DNA of 64,000 bases from an uncultured Candidatus Melainabacteria bacterium. GTDB lineage: Bacteria > Cyanobacteriota > Vampirovibrionia > Gastranaerophilales > Gastranaerophilaceae. Position 1 is the first letter of the stretch; every line of letters begins with the position of its first letter. This document shows, piece after piece, positions 14,672 through 23,609 of the stretch. The stretch spans positions 1 to 64,000 of the forward strand of contig CATLDC010000010.1 of NCBI GenBank assembly GCA_949902595.1, written 5' to 3'. The translations under genes and the position numbers were made by a program. Under the pieces are notes generated by a model that saw only the letters and a list, made by a program, of their open reading frames with translations, ran no database searches and was not told where the DNA came from.

Positions 14672-15910
14672 ATGAAGAACAAGAATTTCGTAATAACATT
14701 TACGCTCATAGCACTCGGAGCACTGTTTTATTTCTTTGCAAATTTCCAGAGAATCGCGATTCCCGGTGCCATTTTTGACCTTCTCCAGCACGAACTCAAT
14801 GTGAGCGCGCCGTATATCACAACTTTTGGCGCAATTTTCATGTACATATACGCCTTTAACCAACTTGTAATCGGGGTTCTGGTTGACAGGTACGGCGGAA
14901 TGCGTGTAATGCTCACAGGCGGAATAATACTTGCTCTTGGCGCTCTTTTGTTTCCGCTATCTTCAAACCTCATGGTGATGTATCTTTCAAGAGCGCTCGT
15001 GGGGCTTGGAAGCAGCACTTTTTATTTGAGTTTAATCAAAGAGCTTAGAGGCTGTTTTTCTGACAAGAACTTCGGGCTTGCAATCTCTGTTATGCTTTTC
15101 ATTGGCTACACAGGAGGAATAGCAGCAAACGCGCCGTTTGTGTTTATGATGAAATACATGAGCTGGCGCGAAATCTTAATCATACTCGGCTGCGTGCTTT
15201 TTATCGGAGTAATAATCTTCGCCCTGCTCACAACAAAAATTAAGCTTCCTGAAATAAACAGGAATGTCAAAATGCGCGCGCTCCCGTTCAGGCTTGTGCT
15301 GCACAAAAAGCACAACAGGAATCTTTTCAGCTTTGCCTGCTGCAACTTCGGGATTTCGTATGCGATACAGACCATTATCGGGAAAAAGTTTCTGGAAGAT
15401 TTTTGCCTGATGAGCTCTGCAAAAGCAGCAGTTGTTTTATCAATAATGGCGGTGATTGCGGCTGTTTTCAACATTGTAAACGCGTCTATGTGCAAGCTCT
15501 GCCACAACCACAGGGTTATATTCCTCAAAAACGCTTCAATAATAACTTTTAGCAGCCTGCTCGTAATCTGCGTCTGCCTTGCGCTTAACTTAAGGACTGA
15601 TTTGATTGCAGTAATTTTTTGCGTGATTGCTGCAAACGCAAGCCTGACTTCGCTTCTTGTTCCGGTGCTTCACCTGACCAACCGAAAAATGGTATCAGGC
15701 ACAGCCGTGAGCATTATGAACTTCTGTTTCTTCACAATGGTCGGGCTTCTCGGGACTGCGATGGGGTTCTTGTTGAATCTGTTTGAGCCCGAAAAACGCG
15801 GAAATGTAATGGTCTATTCAAACCACTCTTACCTTGCGGTTTTCGGTCTATTCTTGATTTTGAGCATCTTCGAGATGTACAAGGCGATGAAGCTCTCTAA
15901 CAAATACTAG
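14672..15910 (+). CDS. major facilitator superfamily transporter
   Basis: A 412-residue inner membrane transporter with about 12 helices. The motif-A loop between helices 2 and 3 reads GVLVDRYGGMRVML (near residues 67-80). A TTG start 13 codons upstream is possible, but those codons overlap a TTGACA promoter, so the ATG at 14672 (MKNKNFVITF) is preferred. It resembles the NNP/OFA-type secondary transporters in general layout; the substrate cannot be inferred. It ends 24 nt before the coaE stop. Confidence 0.85.
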   Translation: MKNKNFVITFTLIALGALFYFFANFQRIAIPGAIFDLLQHELNVSAPYITTFGAIFMYIYAFNQLVIGVLVDRYGGMRVMLTGGIILALGALLFPLSSNLMVMYLSRALVGLGSSTFYLSLIKELRGCFSDKNFGLAISVMLFIGYTGGIAANAPFVFMMKYMSWREILIILGCVLFIGVIIFALLTTKIKLPEINRNVKMRALPFRLVLHKKHNRNLFSFACCNFGISYAIQTIIGKKFLEDFCLMSSAKAAVVLSIMAVIAAVFNIVNASMCKLCHNHRVIFLKNASIITFSSLLVICVCLALNLRTDLIAVIFCVIAANASLTSLLVPVLHLTNRKMVSGTAVSIMNFCFFTMVGLLGTAMGFLLNLFEPEKRGNVMVYSNHSYLAVFGLFLILSIFEMYKAMKLSNKY

Positions 15911-15933
15911 GAGGCAGCTGGGCAGCTAAGAAG

Positions 15934-16449
15934 TTAAGCAGCTTGGATTTTCGCTAAAAATTTCAAAACCTCTGCTTCTAAATCTTCAATGGTTGAGTTG
16001 TTGTAAATCACGTAGTCGGATTTTTTAATCTTCTCGTCCTGCGGCATTTGCGCGTTCATGCGAAGCTTAGCCTCCTCTTCGGTAAGATTATTTCTTTTCA
16101 TCAGCCTTTCAAGCCTAAGGTTGTCGTCTGCTGCGACAAAAAGAATCTTGTCGAACATTTTGTCAAAGTTCGCCTCAAAAAGAAGCGGTACGGAGACGAA
16201 GACAATATCATGCGGTGCGCCAAAAATCTCCAGAATCTCCTGTTTAACTTTCGGATGAATGTATTCTTCCAGTTTTTTGCGCGCTTCCGGGTCTTTAAAG
16301 ACCTTCTCTCCAAGTGCCTTGCGGTCAACATCCCCCAGAAACTTATGCGCGATTTTATCCGCGTCATAAACCGGAAACTCCTTTGCAAGAATCGCTTCCA
16401 CCTGCGATTTTCCGGCAGCAATATTACCCGTTATCGCAACTTTTAGCAT
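15934..16449 (-). CDS. coaE: dephospho-CoA kinase
   Basis: Last step of coenzyme A synthesis: phosphorylation of the 3'-hydroxyl of dephospho-CoA. The 171-residue protein is slightly short but has the P-loop GNIAAGKS at residues 8-15, the YDADKIAH segment near 30, IHPKV near 67, and the LFEANFDKMFDKILFVAA core near 93-110. The ATG at 16449 has GAGGGA upstream and overlaps the pseudouridine synthase gene by 26 nt, as last gene of a three-gene minus-strand operon. Confidence 0.93.
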   Translation of the reverse strand: MLKVAITGNIAAGKSQVEAILAKEFPVYDADKIAHKFLGDVDRKALGEKVFKDPEARKKLEEYIHPKVKQEILEIFGAPHDIVFVSVPLLFEANFDKMFDKILFVAADDNLRLERLMKRNNLTEEEAKLRMNAQMPQDEKIKKSDYVIYNNSTIEDLEAEVLKFLAKIQAA

Positions 16450-17185
16450 ATTCCCTCTTGATTTTGGCAATATACGCCTTCAATTCCTTAACCTGCTTCG
16501 GTTTAATCGGCTTAACCTGAGCTTTTTTCAAACCTTCTATTGTAACGGTTGCGTGCTGGATTCTTTTAAGCGACTCAACTTCAAACCCGAGTTTTGCAAA
16601 CATCCTGCGGATTTGTCTGTTCAAGCCCTGATAAAGAACAACCTGAATCATTGAGGACTTGTTTGTGAGCTCAAGCGGAAGCGTTTCTGCGTAAGCTGTT
16701 TTCTTCTCACCGGAATCAGTCTCAATCACTAACCCGTTCAACATTTTTTCAGCGTGTTCAGCTGTAAACTTGCCGTTAATCGTTACAACATACACCTTCG
16801 GAACCTTGATTGACGGGTGGGTCATCTCGTTTATGAACTCTCCGTCGTTTGTAAGAATAATAAGCCCTGTTGATTCCTTGTCAAGGCGCCCGACCGGTTT
16901 TAGGTGCTTAAGCTCCGGCGGGATTACATCATAGATTGTTTTTCTGCCTTTTTCATCGTCAGAAGTTGTAATGTATCCTGCCGGCTTATAGAACTTGTAG
17001 TACTCAAGCTTCTGAGGTTTTACAAGCTTGTTATCTATATAGACTTTGTCTTTTTCTCTTACATGGAATCCGAGTTCTTCAATCTGGCGGTCGTTAACGC
17101 GCACGCGGCCTTCCAGAATAAGCTCGTCGGCTTTTCTTCTGGAGCAGATTCCTGTTGATGCGATGTATTTGTTTAGTCTTGGCAT
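16424..17185 (-). CDS. pseudouridine synthase, RsuA/RluB/RluE/RluF family
   Basis: Converts specific uridines to pseudouridine in rRNA. The 253-residue protein starts with an S4 RNA-binding domain (MPRLNKYIASTGICSRRKADELI) and continues with the catalytic domain, including PVGRLDKESTGLIILTNDG near residues 97-115 with the catalytic Asp in GRLDKES, and the GLNRQIRRMFAKLG segment near 195. Length and S4 domain fit RluB or RsuA; the exact site cannot be decided from sequence. It overlaps the thioesterase gene by 13 nt. Confidence 0.92.
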   Translation of the reverse strand: MPRLNKYIASTGICSRRKADELILEGRVRVNDRQIEELGFHVREKDKVYIDNKLVKPQKLEYYKFYKPAGYITTSDDEKGRKTIYDVIPPELKHLKPVGRLDKESTGLIILTNDGEFINEMTHPSIKVPKVYVVTINGKFTAEHAEKMLNGLVIETDSGEKKTAYAETLPLELTNKSSMIQVVLYQGLNRQIRRMFAKLGFEVESLKRIQHATVTIEGLKKAQVKPIKPKQVKELKAYIAKIKREYAKSCDNG

Positions 17186-17589
17186 TTAAGATCCTCTTCA
17201 AATGATTTGCTTAAGACCTCCGGCATTTTTCTGTGAAGTGAGCCGTCTTTGTGTATTGCAACAACATCAAACTCGGCTTTAATAAGAAGCCTGTTTGTTG
17301 CTTTGTCTCTTATTGATTGAGCGAAAGTCACCATAAGCGGTGTGAGTTTTGAGATTTTTGTCTCAACAACAACTTCGTCGTTCAAGCGTGCAGAGGCTTT
17401 GTAGCGAACATTCATTGTTGTTACGGGAAGCAGGATGTCCTGATTTTCCAGGTCAATAAGGTTGTGCCCGAATTTTTCACACAGCTCGACTCTGCCTTTT
17501 TCCAGCCATCTAAGGTATGACCCGTGCCACACCACTCTGTATGCATCTGTGTCTGCATAATAAACTTTTTGCGTAAATTCATGTTTCAT
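17173..17589 (-). CDS. acyl-CoA thioesterase, YbgC/FcbC hotdog family
   Basis: A 138-residue single hotdog-fold thioesterase. The family signature VYYADTDAYRVVWHGSYLRW (about residues 8-27) contains the catalytic Asp and the V-x-x-H-G-x-Y pattern. Start at the ATG at 17589 gives the usual length; the longer frame adds an unsupported Cys/Tyr-rich segment. A perfect TATAAT lies 6 nt before this ATG without a Shine-Dalgarno, so leaderless expression is likely. It leads the operon thioesterase, pseudouridine synthase, coaE, and is divergent from the glyoxalase gene. Confidence 0.9.
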   Translation of the reverse strand: MKHEFTQKVYYADTDAYRVVWHGSYLRWLEKGRVELCEKFGHNLIDLENQDILLPVTTMNVRYKASARLNDEVVVETKISKLTPLMVTFAQSIRDKATNRLLIKAEFDVVAIHKDGSLHRKMPEVLSKSFEEDLKCQD

Positions 17590-17622
17590 AATAAAATTAT
17601 AATAACACGAAGGGAGGCAAAT

Positions 17623-18006
17623 ATGAAATTTTTGCACACAATGATTAGGGTTAAAGACATTGACGCGTCTTTGAAGTTTTATACAGAAGTTTTAAACATG
17701 AAACTTGACCACAAAAAGAGGCTCGAAGATTGCTGGCTCTACTTTTTAAACGACGAAGAAAACACCTGCCAGATTGAGCTTACGGTCAATGACGAGACAC
17801 CTGAAGAGGGTTACAAAATCGGCACGGGATTCGGGCATTTTGCGTTCTCAGTTGAATCCTTAGACGCGTTTACCGCAAAGATTGCAAGGCTCGGGTATGA
17901 GTACCTTTATCCACCTTTTGATTTGAACGGAAAGGGAACAAGGATTGCGTTTATTGCCGACCCGGACGGATACGAGATTGAACTTATTGAAAAAGTAGTC
18001 TGGTAG
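17623..18006 (+). CDS. lactoylglutathione lyase-like glyoxalase I (VOC family)
   Basis: A 127-residue VOC fold protein close to GloA: LHTMIRVKDIDASLKFYTEV at residues 4-23, QIELTVND near 55, GTGFGHFAFSVE near 72-83 and ADPDGYEIELIE near 111-122. The four expected metal ligands (His4 region, Glu in IELT, His in GHFAF, Glu in EIELIE) are present. GloA disposes of methylglyoxal; because glutathione synthesis is not seen here, the thiol cofactor is uncertain. GGGAGG precedes the ATG at 17623. Confidence 0.85.
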   Translation: MKFLHTMIRVKDIDASLKFYTEVLNMKLDHKKRLEDCWLYFLNDEENTCQIELTVNDETPEEGYKIGTGFGHFAFSVESLDAFTAKIARLGYEYLYPPFDLNGKGTRIAFIADPDGYEIELIEKVVW

Positions 18007-18068
18007 GGAATTTATCCTTGTATTTATAAATCGATAGTTCTATAATATTTTTATACGGGACAGAGGGG

Positions 18069-19892
18069 ATGAAGAGCAAATTCTGGTTACTTATAGTTTT
18101 CATATTATTAATCCTGTGCAACACTGTTTTTGCGCATGATGTTTACGCGCCTTATGTTCCGCAAAAAAACGAGGTGATATTCAATCAGTCAATGTTCAAG
18201 ATTGACGTAATTGACCCACAGGCAAGCACAAACTGGAAAGGGCTTAATTACCCGGGGTTAAGAGGCTCTAACCAGCTTGTTGTCTACACTCCTGCTTTCG
18301 GATTCCGCACAAACACAAACGAGTTTGGAACAGAAGCCATTGTAACAGGTGACACCGTAACATCGCTAAGCGGCGCAGATTCACTTATCCCCGCAGGCGG
18401 GTTTGTAATCAGCGGTCACGGGAAAGCGAAAAAATGGATTAACGAAAATGTTATGGTCGGGGCTAAAATCTCCATTGATTTGGAGAAAAAAATCATCACC
18501 TCTTACATAACTTCTGATACCTTCCTCTACAGCGCGCGTGAAAGGATTCGCGAGGTTCAGAACATGATGTTCTATTACGCGCAGAACGCAACGAATTACA
18601 ATTACAAGCGCACAGAGCAAAACATCTCAAAAGCAAACGAATGTATTTCAAAGGCTCAAAAAAACAGCGAGGATTCACAGAAATACGCTTCACGCGCGAT
18701 TGAGTACGCAAACCTTGCAATGTCAACGGTTATTCCTTACGATTCTAACGAATTGAAAGGTGTTTGGATTCGCCCTACGTATTACAACACTGACGATATA
18801 GAAAAAGTTCTGAACCAGCTTTGTGATTCAGGCATAAACAATATTTTCCTTGAAACGTATTACCACGGTCAAACGATTTTCCCTTCGCAGACAATGGCAA
18901 AATACGGATTCATCAAACAGAATCAGGAGTTTGCAGGATTTGACCCGCTGAAAGCTTGGATTAACGGAGCGCACAAACGCGGGATAAAAGTTCATATCTG
19001 GTTTGAGACTTTCTACGTCGGAAACAAGCCGCCTGAAACTAATCCGGAATTTATTCTTGCAAAGAAACCTGAGTGGGCAAATTACCAAAAGAAGAACGCC
19101 GATTCTTCAACAATCGCGTATTCTGTTTCCGAGCACAACGGATATTTCATAGACCCTGCAAATCCGGAAGTGCAGTGTTTCTTGTACGAGCTTCTCACAG
19201 AAATCATCACAAGGTACAAGCCGGACGGAATAAACCTTGACTACATAAGATACCCGCAGTCACTCGCTGCGAACTACCCGACTTACGACCTTTCAAACTG
19301 GGGTTACACGAAGTACGCAAGAGCTGAGTTTGAGAAAATATACGGGGTTGACCCGATGGTGTTGAAGCCTACTGATACATTGTGGTATCACTGGAAATTT
19401 TACCGCTGCAACAAAGTAACAAGCTTTGTGAAAAAAGCGAGCCAGCTTTGCAGGGCAAACAACATAATGATTACAACCGTAATCTTCCCTAACCGTTCTG
19501 TTGCGCTTGACACAAAGATGCAGGACTGGAGAAACTGGTCAATGAATAACTTTGTAGACGGGTTTACACCGCTATTTTTGACCTGCGATGATAAGACGGC
19601 AATGAATCTAATGGACCAGATTCTGAGAAACAAATCTGCAAGCACAAAGCTTTACGCAGGCCTGTTTGTAACATTTATGAACGGCTCAAACGCTGATTTG
19701 ATGAAGCAGATTCACGCAGCAAGAAGGTATTGTCTAAATGGCCTGATTATTTTTGATTACGCGCACCTGAATGAAAACTACTTAAACACACTTACAGAGA
19801 GCGTATTCAAGCCGGGCAAAAAAGAGATTATAATAACCGAAACAAACAAAGACAGACAGGAAAGGAGCCGGAAACGTGCCAGAGGGGACTAA
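18069..19892 (+). CDS. exported GHL10-like (UPF0748/DUF187) glycosyl hydrolase-related protein
   Basis: A 607-residue exported protein. A signal peptide spans residues 1-23 (hydrophobic core then FAHD). Residues about 25-160 form an N-terminal region typical of envelope proteins, about 160-230 are Asn/Lys/Glu-rich and helical, and about 230-560 form a TIM-barrel of the GHL10/YngK type: [60 protein letters not shown] with the likely catalytic Asp, and [10 protein letters not shown]. Family members are linked to cell envelope polysaccharide turnover. GAGGGG precedes the ATG. The 3' end overlaps the next small gene by 17 nt. Confidence 0.85.
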   Translation: MKSKFWLLIVFILLILCNTVFAHDVYAPYVPQKNEVIFNQSMFKIDVIDPQASTNWKGLNYPGLRGSNQLVVYTPAFGFRTNTNEFGTEAIVTGDTVTSLSGADSLIPAGGFVISGHGKAKKWINENVMVGAKISIDLEKKIITSYITSDTFLYSARERIREVQNMMFYYAQNATNYNYKRTEQNISKANECISKAQKNSEDSQKYASRAIEYANLAMSTVIPYDSNELKGVWIRPTYYNTDDIEKVLNQLCDSGINNIFLETYYHGQTIFPSQTMAKYGFIKQNQEFAGFDPLKAWINGAHKRGIKVHIWFETFYVGNKPPETNPEFILAKKPEWANYQKKNADSSTIAYSVSEHNGYFIDPANPEVQCFLYELLTEIITRYKPDGINLDYIRYPQSLAANYPTYDLSNWGYTKYARAEFEKIYGVDPMVLKPTDTLWYHWKFYRCNKVTSFVKKASQLCRANNIMITTVIFPNRSVALDTKMQDWRNWSMNNFVDGFTPLFLTCDDKTAMNLMDQILRNKSASTKLYAGLFVTFMNGSNADLMKQIHAARRYCLNGLIIFDYAHLNENYLNTLTESVFKPGKKEIIITETNKDRQERSRKRARGD

Positions 19893-20058
19893 ACGCGCAT
19901 TTCTTGGAATATGGTTTGACTGCTGTCATGTTTACGGCAGGATTTATAAGAATAAAGCGGGCACAGCCTATGTTGGCAGGTGTCCGAAGTGTTTAAGGTC
20001 CGTCAGCGTGAGAATTGGCGGAGAAGGTACGAATAGGAGGTTTTTCCGTGGCAGCTAG
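19876..20058 (+). CDS. small Cys-rich (zinc-ribbon-like) protein, 60 aa
   Basis: A GTG start preceded by AGGAAAGGAGCC opens a 60-residue frame overlapping both neighbours (17 nt and 11 nt). The product contains [11 protein letters not shown] and [14 protein letters not shown] segments, so two Cys pairs could bind a metal, and ends [13 protein letters not shown]. Similar short Cys-containing proteins with a T-A-Y-x-G-R-C-P-x-C core occur in diverse bacteria as I recall, without known function. Tight overlap on both sides and good ribosome sites support that it is real. Confidence 0.7.
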   Translation: MPEGTKRAFLGIWFDCCHVYGRIYKNKAGTAYVGRCPKCLRSVSVRIGGEGTNRRFFRGS

Positions 20059-21295
20059 TTTAGAAGAATTAAGAAAAGAAAACGAAGTTTTAGATATTTT
20101 TTGTAACCTTGTATCAATCCCGTCACCTTCGCTCAAAGAAGAAAAAGTTATTGAGTGGATTCTGGATTTTTGCAACCAAAACGGAATCGACGGCAAAAAA
20201 GACGCCTACGGAAACATCTACATCCATGTTCATGCAACAGATTCAAAAAAAGAACCAATTATGCTTTCGTCCCACATGGATGTTGTGGGAGACGACAGCC
20301 CGGTTAATATTTATCTGGACGGAGATTTTATTAAGGCAGAAGGAAGAACTCTTGGTGCTGATGACAAAGTCGGGGTTGCGTGCGCTTTGATGCTTGCAAA
20401 AGAGTTGGTTGAGAGAAGCCGGAGCGGATTCTCTCATGGCGGCTTGGAAATCACTTTCACCCGCGACGAAGAAACCGGCATGAGCGGGGTTGAGCACGTT
20501 GAGTTTGACAAAATCCAGTCAAAATACATCCTCGTATGCGATGCTGACAAACTCGGGCAGCTCCAGATTTCAGGCGCTAGTTACACAAACGCTAAAATCA
20601 CGGTCAAGGGTCTTATCGGTGGTCACTCCGGAATCGATATCGGTGACAAAACAAGACTCAATGCTGCAAAACTTATTGCAGAGCTTCTTGCAGAATTTCC
20701 TCAGGGCGCTTACTACACAGATGAAACAGGAGTCATTACCTCCTGCAACCTTGGCGCAATCGTAGCAGGCGGGGTGCAGAACTCTGTTGCTTCAATTGTT
20801 GAAAAAGGAATTAAGACTAACGATTACATAACCGAGATTATGAAGAAGACCTCAACAAACATTATCAACACCCTTGGTATGGCTTCTTATTCAATCAGAA
20901 GCGCGAGCGTTCAAAAAGAAGAAGAGCTCAAAAATCTTATGCAGTCAATTGTTGACAGGTTCAACGAAAAGTACCAAGGGCTTGCAGAGGCTCAAATCGA
21001 GTTTGAAGTCCACCTGCTTCCGTTTGAAAAAGCTGACGATGACAGGATTGAGATTGCACACACAAAAGCGTGCGAAATTGCCGGAATTAAAAACAAAATC
21101 GAATCTTTTCACGCAGGCGCTGAAACACACATTTATTGCCACAACAAAAACGCAAAGGGCGAAACATTCATGCCGTCGCTTCTCGGGCTTGCCGATGTTT
21201 ACAACATGCACTCCGCAAACGAGATGGTGGATTACAAAACCCTGCTTACAGGTTATCAGGTGATAAAAAATACGTTTGAAGTTTTCAACAGCTAG
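20048..21295 (+). CDS. M20 family metallopeptidase, peptidase T-like
   Basis: A 415-residue cytosolic zinc peptidase. M20 metal-site motifs are in order: [10 protein letters not shown] (HxD near residue 75), GADDKVG with a bridging Asp near 104, RDEETGMSG with the catalytic Glu pair near 140, VCDADK near 163, and a late His ([10 protein letters not shown] near 365). A dimerisation insert of typical size lies between. It resembles the PepT-like proteins of Firmicutes rather than the carboxypeptidase G2 branch. Start is the GTG at 20048, with AGGAGG 7 nt upstream; the longer frame to 20015 reads through that ribosome site. Last gene of the GHL10-small-peptidase trio. Confidence 0.88.
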   Translation: MAASLEELRKENEVLDIFCNLVSIPSPSLKEEKVIEWILDFCNQNGIDGKKDAYGNIYIHVHATDSKKEPIMLSSHMDVVGDDSPVNIYLDGDFIKAEGRTLGADDKVGVACALMLAKELVERSRSGFSHGGLEITFTRDEETGMSGVEHVEFDKIQSKYILVCDADKLGQLQISGASYTNAKITVKGLIGGHSGIDIGDKTRLNAAKLIAELLAEFPQGAYYTDETGVITSCNLGAIVAGGVQNSVASIVEKGIKTNDYITEIMKKTSTNIINTLGMASYSIRSASVQKEEELKNLMQSIVDRFNEKYQGLAEAQIEFEVHLLPFEKADDDRIEIAHTKACEIAGIKNKIESFHAGAETHIYCHNKNAKGETFMPSLLGLADVYNMHSANEMVDYKTLLTGYQVIKNTFEVFNS

Positions 21296-21341
21296 CAAAT
21301 TATTTTTTTACAGGTATTATTATTGATAAGGAGAAATAAAA

Positions 21342-21725
21342 ATGAAAGTAAACCTTATCAAAAGTTTGTTGAGCGCAAATTCAACACCAAAATATAAACC
21401 GCTTAAAAAAGTCACCATCTCACCTGAGCTGGAATCAAAAATGTACAACGATATTCTTTCCTGCAGCTCAACTCTTGAAAACGCTGTTAAGAATACACCT
21501 TACACCATAAACTTCTTCCCTAAAAACAACAAAGAAGCTTATATGGAAATGGGAAATTCACAATATATTCTAAAGCCTGACTATGAAAAGAGTTCAGACT
21601 TCATTAGAAGCATTTATCGTAACGTAGATGAATACATCACACGCCCGACAGCAAAACCTTCTAAAAAAGGAATGCTTCAGGAAATGAAGGATTTAGTAAA
21701 GTTCGTATTCAAGGGTGAATACTAG
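21342..21725 (+). CDS. hypothetical protein, 127 aa
   Basis: Not recognised. It begins MKVNLIKSLLSANSTPKYKP and is basic, without signal or membrane segment; the C-terminal third is helical (GMLQEMKDLVKFVFKGEY). AAGGAGAA precedes the ATG. It ends 3 nt before the convergent synthase gene. It resembles other small secreted-or-cytosolic unknowns of this lineage in its short basic N-terminus only. Confidence 0.75.
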   Translation: MKVNLIKSLLSANSTPKYKPLKKVTISPELESKMYNDILSCSSTLENAVKNTPYTINFFPKNNKEAYMEMGNSQYILKPDYEKSSDFIRSIYRNVDEYITRPTAKPSKKGMLQEMKDLVKFVFKGEY

Positions 21726-21728
21726 ACC

Positions 21729-23036
21729 CTAAATTATGTGATGAGGCATCGCGAGATTTCCGTTGTCCAGACGTTTTTGAAGCTCGCCTGACGGTTCGTA
21801 GAACGGAGATACGGTCATCACCCTTGCTGCAATATCAGGGTAGTGATAAATAAACTTCAATTCGCTCTCTGTCAGAGGCTTCTGGGTGTGTACGTTCGCA
21901 TAACGCGCAAGCTCAAGAATCGTCCTTGCTTCGTTCTCGTCCTTGAACTCGATTTCCAGCTTGTCATAAACATTGCGGAAACCTTTAATCCCGCCGTATT
22001 CGCCTGTTGTAATCATGCGTCCTGTTTCAATGATTTCCGGCTCACCGCGTCCGAGCTCTTCGAAATCATAAAGCTCGTAATTCCTTCTGTCCTTTAACGC
22101 GCCATCCGCATGAATCCCGGACTCGTGAGCAAACGCGTTATCACCAACAGCCGGCTGGTTTATCGGAATCGGCAGCCCAAAAGCATAAGCCGTGTATTTT
22201 GCTAGCTTCCACGCTTTTGACAAATCAATGTTTTCATCGACCTGAAAATCACCGTTTCTGAACCCTGCCGACTTCAAAACAGCCAGAAGACAGGAGACTA
22301 AATCAGCATTCCCTGCGCGCTCTCCCATTCCATTGATTGCGGTGTTTATGTAGGCGTCCACACCCGCATCAAGCGCAGCACGCGCGCCTTCAACAGAGCA
22401 GGCAACTGCCATGCCGAGGTCGTTGTGGAAATGCATTTCAATCGGCATCTGAGTTTCTTTTGCAAGTCTGTAAATCCTTGTGTATGTGGTGTGCGGGTCT
22501 TCATACCCGAGTGTATCGCAGTATCTAAAGCGGTAAGCACCGCGTTTTTTAACCTCTTTTGCAAGTTTTATCAAATAGTCAAGGTCGCTTCTTGAAGCGT
22601 CTTCTGCATTCACACCAATAATTTTTGCGCCTTTTGAAACAGCGCACTCTACTGCTTCGCAGGTCATTTTAATAATATCATCCGGAGTCTTTTTGCCAAG
22701 ATACTTACCCCAAATCATCTGTTCGGAAGTCGATTGTGAGAGGTTGCAGTTCTCCAAAAGAGGGCAGTTTGTGAAAGATTGCTCTACATCAGAAGCAATC
22801 GCTCTCATCCATCCGGAGAGTTTTGTTTTAGTAATAACATTTCTCTTGACAAGTTCAAGGTTAGCGTTGAGGTAATTCAGTTCGTGCATGGTAGTAGGGA
22901 AGCCGAACTCGGACTGTGTAATCCCCATATCATCGAGCATCAGGTTAATGATTGTTTTTTGCAGTTTGGCAAGTCCCAATCTTGAAGTCTGAACTCCGTC
23001 TCTATTAGTAACATCCACGAAATAAATTTTTGGCAT
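21729..23036 (-). CDS. homocitrate/2-isopropylmalate synthase family protein
   Basis: A DRE-TIM-type acyltransferase of 435 residues that condenses acetyl-CoA (or a related acyl-CoA) with a 2-oxoacid. Visible motifs: VDVTNRDGVQTS (residues 6-17; Asn replaces the first Asp of the usual DRDG), GVNAEDASRSD near 140, EMHFHNDLGMAVA near 195-207, and AHESGIHADG near 285-294. The C-terminal LeuA regulatory domain is absent, so feedback by leucine is unlikely, and the size is that of NifV/homocitrate or citramalate-type enzymes. No nif, leu or lys genes adjoin, so the 2-oxoacid is uncertain. GGAGG precedes the ATG at 23036. Confidence 0.85.
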   Translation of the reverse strand: MPKIYFVDVTNRDGVQTSRLGLAKLQKTIINLMLDDMGITQSEFGFPTTMHELNYLNANLELVKRNVITKTKLSGWMRAIASDVEQSFTNCPLLENCNLSQSTSEQMIWGKYLGKKTPDDIIKMTCEAVECAVSKGAKIIGVNAEDASRSDLDYLIKLAKEVKKRGAYRFRYCDTLGYEDPHTTYTRIYRLAKETQMPIEMHFHNDLGMAVACSVEGARAALDAGVDAYINTAINGMGERAGNADLVSCLLAVLKSAGFRNGDFQVDENIDLSKAWKLAKYTAYAFGLPIPINQPAVGDNAFAHESGIHADGALKDRRNYELYDFEELGRGEPEIIETGRMITTGEYGGIKGFRNVYDKLEIEFKDENEARTILELARYANVHTQKPLTESELKFIYHYPDIAARVMTVSPFYEPSGELQKRLDNGNLAMPHHII

Positions 23037-23110
23037 AAATCCTCCCTTAAACCGTAGATGTATTTTACAATATTTAGACAAAGCCTGCAAGTAAAGATTA
23101 TGTAAAGCCC

Positions 23111-23596
23111 TTACTTATTAAAAGCACCCTTTAATACTTTTGCGCTGTCAGCAGCAATCGAATCTGTTATCTGCACTGTCTTTTCTACAGCTTTTGCCGC
23201 ATCTTTTTTTCCCAAAGCCGCAGCGAGCACGCCCACAATTACAAGAAACATTATTACAACCGCTCCAAATGCGTTTTGAAAATAATTCTTCTGTGCAATA
23301 CCTGCATCTTGCGGCTGAAACGGAAATTCTTCATCATAAGTACCGATTAATAATTTCTCCTGATAAGTATGGTGCTGCTCAATTCCAGTTTCGGTTTTCT
23401 TTAACCCTTTCAAACGGGAAAGAACCACTGAATCCTTTAATGCTCCTGCTTTAACATAGTAGTCCTCTTTTTTGAGGTTTTCGTCTAATTTTGCTTTGAT
23501 ATCATCAATAACTTTATTCTGCGATTCAGAAAACTTTGCATTCCTATCCTGATACAGAGCCTTGAAGCTCAAAGAACTGTTAATTGGTCTAATCAT
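23111..23596 (-). CDS. hypothetical single-pass membrane protein, 161 aa
   Basis: Not recognised. N-terminus MIRPINSSLSFKALYQD, a helical charged middle, one strong transmembrane helix near residues 110-128 (AVVIMFLVIVGVLAAALG) and an Ala/Lys-rich tail. A GTG two codons upstream is possible, but AAGGGA is better placed for the ATG at 23596. The short N-terminal N-x-x-x-x-F-x-A pattern resembles that of the small module proteins at 7218-7487 and 29854-30120. It is 13 nt after the AGCS gene end on the same strand and may be cotranscribed. Confidence 0.75.
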   Translation of the reverse strand: MIRPINSSLSFKALYQDRNAKFSESQNKVIDDIKAKLDENLKKEDYYVKAGALKDSVVLSRLKGLKKTETGIEQHHTYQEKLLIGTYDEEFPFQPQDAGIAQKNYFQNAFGAVVIMFLVIVGVLAAALGKKDAAKAVEKTVQITDSIAADSAKVLKGAFNK

Positions 23597-23609
23597 TTTC
23601 ACATCCCTT

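Noticed and set aside
14294-14863. 189-codon minus-strand frame
   Set aside because: Overlaps the 14201 gene and the MFS start; composition typical of a shadow frame, no ribosome site.
23111-23602. GTG start two codons upstream for the 161-aa protein
   Set aside because: The ribosome site directly touches that GTG; spacing suits the ATG at 23596.
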